A DNA stretch of 64,000 nucleotides from an uncultured Bacteroidales bacterium (GTDB taxonomy: Bacteria > Bacteroidota > Bacteroidia > Bacteroidales > UBA932). Location: assembly GCA_947168065.1 (NCBI GenBank), contig CAMVKH010000001.1, forward strand, positions 372,001 to 436,000, written 5' to 3'. The notes beneath the pieces are model-generated. The model was given only the letters and a program-made list of their open reading frames with translations. It ran no database searches and was not told where the DNA came from. Both the position numbers and the translations under genes were made by a program. Position 1 is the first letter of the stretch. The number at the start of each line of letters is the position of its first letter. Shown piece after piece: positions 60,457 to 64,000 of the stretch.

Positions 60457-61431
60457 CTATTTGGATGTTTCCAGCGCCTCTTCGATCAGGCAGTCGAGCA
60501 CCTCGGCGACCGTCATGCCGGCTGCGCGGATCTGGGCGGGCACCAAGGACATCTTCGTCATACCCGGCACCGGATTGATCTCCAGGAAATAGACCTTGCC
60601 CGACTCCGACAGGATGTAGTCGCAGCGGATCAGGCCGCGACAGCCGAAATGCTGGTAGATGCGGCGCGTCTGCTCACGCACGACCTGCTCCACATCGGAA
60701 GGAATCTGCGCCGGGCATACCTCGTCGCTCTTGCCCAGGTATTTGGCCTCATAATCGAAATACTCATTGTGCGGGATGATCTCCGTGACCGGCAGGGGGA
60801 TGACAACCCCTTTGCGGTTGAAGACCCCTTCGGTCAGCTCACGTCCGGGGATGTAGCTCTCGATCAGCACGTCGTCGCTCTCGGAGAAAGCCGCCGCAAC
60901 CGCCGCCGCCAGGTCTTCCTGCCGCTTGACCTTCGTCACGCCGAAGGAACTGCCGCCGTCATTCGGTTTGACGAAAACCGGCAGGCCCAGCTGCTCCACG
61001 ACCGCCTCGGCATTGAGCGGCTCCCCGCGATGCAGAAAAATCTCCGGGGCCAGGGGAATACCCAGTCCCCGCATGGCCTTCTTGCAGGCGTGCTTGTCGA
61101 AGGTCATGGCCGATACCTGCGAGGAACAGGTGGTGAACGGGACACCATGTTTCTCCAGTTCAGCCTGGAGGATGCCGTTTTCGCCCGGCGTGCCGTGGAT
61201 CATGATGAGCGCCACGTCGAAATATTTCAGGTCGGAAGGAATGAACGGTTTTACGGGAACGGCCACGTCGGTCACGGACGGGTCGCAGACCGACCACTGT
61301 CCGGAGCGGAGCAGGAGTTCCGTCACCTCATAACGGGCAGGGTCCAGGCAGGTAGCCACGAACTTGCCGCTGAGCACAGAGATGCCCCATTCGGAGGAGT
61401 CACCTCCGTAGATCAATGCTATCTTTTTCAT
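60457..61431 (-). CDS. ddl: D-alanine--D-alanine ligase
   Basis: 324 aa ATP-grasp enzyme making D-Ala-D-Ala for peptidoglycan. The N-terminal IALIYGGDSSEWGISVLSG carries the substrate-binding Glu/Ser region. HGTPGENGILQ, VFVKPNDGGSSFGVTKV and the metal-binding EINPVPGMTKMSLVP follow in normal order. Length is usual. It sits 10 bp downstream of the PBP gene and 25 bp upstream of prmC on the same strand, a wall-synthesis pair. Confidence 0.95.
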   Translation of the reverse strand: MKKIALIYGGDSSEWGISVLSGKFVATCLDPARYEVTELLLRSGQWSVCDPSVTDVAVPVKPFIPSDLKYFDVALIMIHGTPGENGILQAELEKHGVPFTTCSSQVSAMTFDKHACKKAMRGLGIPLAPEIFLHRGEPLNAEAVVEQLGLPVFVKPNDGGSSFGVTKVKRQEDLAAAVAAAFSESDDVLIESYIPGRELTEGVFNRKGVVIPLPVTEIIPHNEYFDYEAKYLGKSDEVCPAQIPSDVEQVVREQTRRIYQHFGCRGLIRCDYILSESGKVYFLEINPVPGMTKMSLVPAQIRAAGMTVAEVLDCLIEEALETSK

Positions 61432-61441
61432 TTGAAATCAC

Positions 61442-63775
61442 TTAATTGAAATAATCGTTTCCAGAGGATGCGGAGGAGGTATCGTCGGAGGAACCGTCGC
61501 ACAACTGGTCGGCCGTCCAGCCGAGCGGCGGGACGAAGACATCGTTCGGACCGATCGGGATGGAAGGATCGTTATAGACTTTCTGCATGAAGATCGCCCA
61601 GATCGGCAGGGCCATGCTGGCGCCGGCACCATTGGCCGTACTGGAGAAGTGGACCTGGCGGTCCTCGCCGCCCACCCAGACGCCTGCGGTCAGACGCGGC
61701 GTGTAGCCGATGAACCAGCCGTCGGAGTTGTCGTTGGTCGTACCGGTCTTGCCGGCGATGTCACCCTGGATGTTGTAGCGCCAGCGGATGCGGCCCGCCG
61801 TACCGTCGTTGACCACGCCCTGCATCATGTTGACCATCTTGTAGGCCGTGACCTCACTGATCGCCTCGCGCTTGCGGGTGGAGAAGGTAGCCAGTACGTT
61901 GCCGGCGTTGTCTTCGATCCGCGTGACGAACATCGGGAAGCAATAGACGCCGCGGCCGGGATAGGTGTTGTAGGCTGCCACCATCTCCATCACGCTCAGG
62001 TCGCAGGAACCTACGCAGAGCGAGACGACCGGATCGAGGTAGCTGCTGATGCCCATCTTGCGGCAGATTTCGACCATCGCGAAGGGGCCGAACTGCTTCA
62101 TCAGATAAGCGGAGATATTGTTGCGGCTGTTGGTCAGACCCCACTTGAGGGTCACGATACGGTCGTCCACTTCGGCCTTGGGCGCCCAGTCGGTACCGTT
62201 GACGTCGATCACGTAAGTCGAGTTGGCAACCCGGTCGCAGGGCGTGTAGCCCTCCTGCATGGCAAGCGTGTAGAGGAACGGCTTGAAGGTCGAGCCCACC
62301 TGCCGCTTGCCCTGGCCCACGTTGTCATATTTGAAGAAGCGGTAGTCCGGACCGCCGACATAAGCCTTGACATAACCCGTATTCGGCTCGATGGCCATGA
62401 ACGCCGCACGGAGGAACGACTTGACGTAGCGGATGGAGTCGTTGGGAGTCATCGTCGTATCGACGTAGCCCTTGCTGTTCCAGGCGAAAACGCGCATCTT
62501 CACCGGTTCGTCGAACGACTTGAGGATGTCGGCCTCGGAATAGCCCGCCTCCTTCATGACACGGTAGCGGTCGCTCCAGCGCCGTCCGTTGCGCATCAGG
62601 CGGTCGACTTCCTCCTTCGGGACATCGTTGGAGAAGGGGAAGTTCTTGCGGTACTTGAGTTCCTTGTCAAGTGTTTTCTGCAGGTCATTGCCCAGGTGCT
62701 GGGCCACGGCCTGCTCGGCATACTTCTGCATCCGGGAGTCGAGGGTGGTATAGATGCGGAGCCCGTCGCGGTCCAGGTCCCACTGGGTACCGTCGGGCTT
62801 GAGATTCTTGTTGAGCCAGCCGTAGAGGGGATTGTCGCGCCAGGCGAGGGAATCGGCGCGGAAGTCTTCCACCTGCGCATACGCGGAACGCTTGGGCTGG
62901 GTGGCGTTCATGAACTTGCGGAGCATGTCGCGGAAGTACGGTCCGTAGCCGGAATTGTGGTCCTGCTGCTGGTACGTCACCACGATCGGAATCTGGGTGA
63001 TGGAGTCCAGGTCATGCCGCGAGAGATAGTCGTATTTTTCCATCTGGCGCAGCACGTGGTTGCGGCGCGCGAGGGAAGATTCGGGATTCAGGGCGGGATT
63101 GTAGCGCGTAGGCTTGTTGACCATACCCACCAGGCAGGCGCCCTCCTCGACCGTCAGGTCCTCCGGATCCTTGGCGAAGAACGTGTTGGCCGCAGCCTTG
63201 ATGCCGTAGGCATTGCCGCCGAAGAAGATCTGGTTGAGATACATCGTCACGATCTCCTTCTTGGTATAGTTGCGCTCTATCTTGACGGCCGTGATCCACT
63301 CCTTGAGCTTGATGCCGATCATCTTGAGCTGCCGCCCGCCGGGGATACGGCTGTGCACGTTCTGGCGCGGGTACAGGGTCTTGGCCAGCTGCTGGGTGAT
63401 GGTACTGCCGCCTCCCTGGGAAGAATCGCCCAGGAGCAGGGTCTTCACGCCCACGCGGGCCAGGCCGCGGAAGTCGATGCCGGAGTGGCGGTAGAACCGC
63501 GCGTCCTCGGTCGCGATCGCCGCGTCGATCACGTGTTTGGGAATCTGGTCGTAACTCACATAGGAGCGATTTTCAATATGATAGGTATTGATGATCTTGC
63601 CGTCTTCGGAGATGAGCAGGGTAGCCAGGTTGCTGTCGGGATTCTCGATCTGCTCGAAAGAAGGGATCTTGGCGAAAAGCGCTACCAGCAGCAAAGCAAG
63701 CAGCAGGCAGGCCAGGGGCAGGGTGATCACGATCCAGAACCACTTGGTTATTTTTTTCTGTAAGGACTCTTTCAT
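61442..63775 (-). CDS. Class A penicillin-binding protein (PBP1a-like)
   Basis: 777 aa bifunctional peptidoglycan synthase. An N-terminal membrane helix ([23 protein letters not shown]) is followed by the GT51 domain with the catalytic Glu in [16 protein letters not shown] and the [11 protein letters not shown] motif. The transpeptidase has the active-site Ser in [19 protein letters not shown] and the [12 protein letters not shown] motif. The C-terminal tail is rich in Ser and Asp. First gene of a run with ddl and prmC; a -7 box lies 42 nt upstream. Confidence 0.95.
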   Translation of the reverse strand: MKESLQKKITKWFWIVITLPLACLLLALLLVALFAKIPSFEQIENPDSNLATLLISEDGKIINTYHIENRSYVSYDQIPKHVIDAAIATEDARFYRHSGIDFRGLARVGVKTLLLGDSSQGGGSTITQQLAKTLYPRQNVHSRIPGGRQLKMIGIKLKEWITAVKIERNYTKKEIVTMYLNQIFFGGNAYGIKAAANTFFAKDPEDLTVEEGACLVGMVNKPTRYNPALNPESSLARRNHVLRQMEKYDYLSRHDLDSITQIPIVVTYQQQDHNSGYGPYFRDMLRKFMNATQPKRSAYAQVEDFRADSLAWRDNPLYGWLNKNLKPDGTQWDLDRDGLRIYTTLDSRMQKYAEQAVAQHLGNDLQKTLDKELKYRKNFPFSNDVPKEEVDRLMRNGRRWSDRYRVMKEAGYSEADILKSFDEPVKMRVFAWNSKGYVDTTMTPNDSIRYVKSFLRAAFMAIEPNTGYVKAYVGGPDYRFFKYDNVGQGKRQVGSTFKPFLYTLAMQEGYTPCDRVANSTYVIDVNGTDWAPKAEVDDRIVTLKWGLTNSRNNISAYLMKQFGPFAMVEICRKMGISSYLDPVVSLCVGSCDLSVMEMVAAYNTYPGRGVYCFPMFVTRIEDNAGNVLATFSTRKREAISEVTAYKMVNMMQGVVNDGTAGRIRWRYNIQGDIAGKTGTTNDNSDGWFIGYTPRLTAGVWVGGEDRQVHFSSTANGAGASMALPIWAIFMQKVYNDPSIPIGPNDVFVPPLGWTADQLCDGSSDDTSSASSGNDYFN

Positions 63776-63817
63776 TTTTAACTACGTTAAAGGCCAAACG
63801 AGGGGCGATACATCTTG

Positions 63818-63868
63818 CAAAAATAGAAAAAAAGATTTGGAAATTTGACTCGATTATCTGTTACTTTG
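63818..63868. promoter_or_regulatory. Divergent promoters for the PBP operon and topA
   Basis: Minus: TATTTTTG at 63818-63825. Plus: TTACTTTG at 63861-63868, a one-base variant of the -7 box, with a TTTG about 21 nt upstream and the topA ATG 26 nt downstream. Confidence 0.5.
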
Positions 63869-63894
63869 CACTCCCAAAACCAAAATTGAACGAG

Positions 63895-64000
63895 ATGGGA
63901 GAGAATTTAGTCATTGTGGAGTCTCCGGCCAAGGCCAAGACGATTGAGAAGTTTCTCGGCAAAAGTTATACCGTAAAATCCAGTTTCGGCCACATCCGTG
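63895..64000 (+). CDS. topA: DNA topoisomerase I, N-terminal fragment at window edge
   Basis: Only the first 35 codons are present. [20 protein letters not shown] is the start of the TOPRIM domain of bacterial type IA topoisomerase I, with the catalytic Glu in VESPAKA. The gene continues beyond the window. It is too short for the ORF track. Confidence 0.93.
   Translation, partial: MGENLVIVESPAKAKTIEKFLGKSYTVKSSFGHIR

Noticed and set aside
61649-63763. 704-aa plus-strand ORF
   Set aside because: Antisense of the class A PBP gene.

Overview
The window looks like a chromosomal segment of a high-GC member of the Bacteroidales. This rests on SusC/SusD-type outer-membrane genes, a type II-C Cas9 of Bacteroidetes type, a LolA/MMPL aryl-polyene-type lipid cluster, a DUF5723-like protein, and many upstream sequences matching the Bacteroidetes promoter (TTTG, about 20 nt, then TAnnTTTG). 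Genus cannot be decided from the sequence. No rRNA or tRNA gene was found.

Layout. (1) 1-13846: most of an aryl-polyene/flexirubin-like biosynthetic cluster. A tightly overlapping minus-strand operon starts at 10492 and runs off the left edge: methyltransferase, two ACPs, acyltransferase, two hotdog dehydratases, ketosynthases, a chain-length-factor-like protein, LolA-like carrier, glycosyltransferase, MMPL exporter. A divergent plus-strand operon carries ketosynthase, FAD oxidoreductase and ketoreductase. (2) 13856-20928: housekeeping genes (uridine kinase family, uvrA, MBL-fold hydrolase, deoxynucleoside kinase, PfkB kinase, sugar nucleotidyltransferase). (3) 20945-26201 and 33843-44990: a starch/maltodextrin utilisation locus with four GH13 enzymes, an MFS sugar transporter, SusC, SusD and a SusE/F-like protein with nine tandem domains. 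(4) 26274-33692: an AT-richer island lying between the two halves of the starch locus. It holds a tracrRNA, cas9-cas1-cas2, a CRISPR array of 15 intact repeats plus one decayed repeat, and a HigBA-type toxin-antitoxin pair. (5) 45099-50587: secreted serine hydrolase, secreted glutamine-amidotransferase-like hydrolase, a lipoprotein and a DUF5723 barrel. (6) 50600-52950: AT-rich accessory stretch with a probable structured small RNA, small hypothetical genes and a decayed pseudogene. (7) 52948-64000: DAACS symporter, malQ, radA, PqiA-like protein, a REP-associated (RAYT) transposase between two 85-bp repeats, prmC, ddl, a class A PBP and the start of topA.

How it fits together. MFS, SusCD and the SusE/F-like protein would bind and import maltodextrins. 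The lipoprotein and periplasmic amylases cut them, and MalQ (54212) would process the products in the cytoplasm. The CRISPR island is self-contained. Each intact CRISPR repeat contains, on the crRNA strand, a full-spaced Bacteroidetes promoter (TTG-N20-TATCTTTG). This predicts that every spacer is transcribed from its own repeat, and it explains why the array appears inverted, with the decayed repeat at the transcription-upstream end.

The other notable theme is small palindromic DNA. GC-rich REP-like elements sit in frame inside three coding genes (CLF-like protein, FAD oxidoreductase, prmC), one flanked by an 11-bp direct repeat. A separate REP family flanks the RAYT transposase. All functional calls come from reading motifs by eye; no database search was run.
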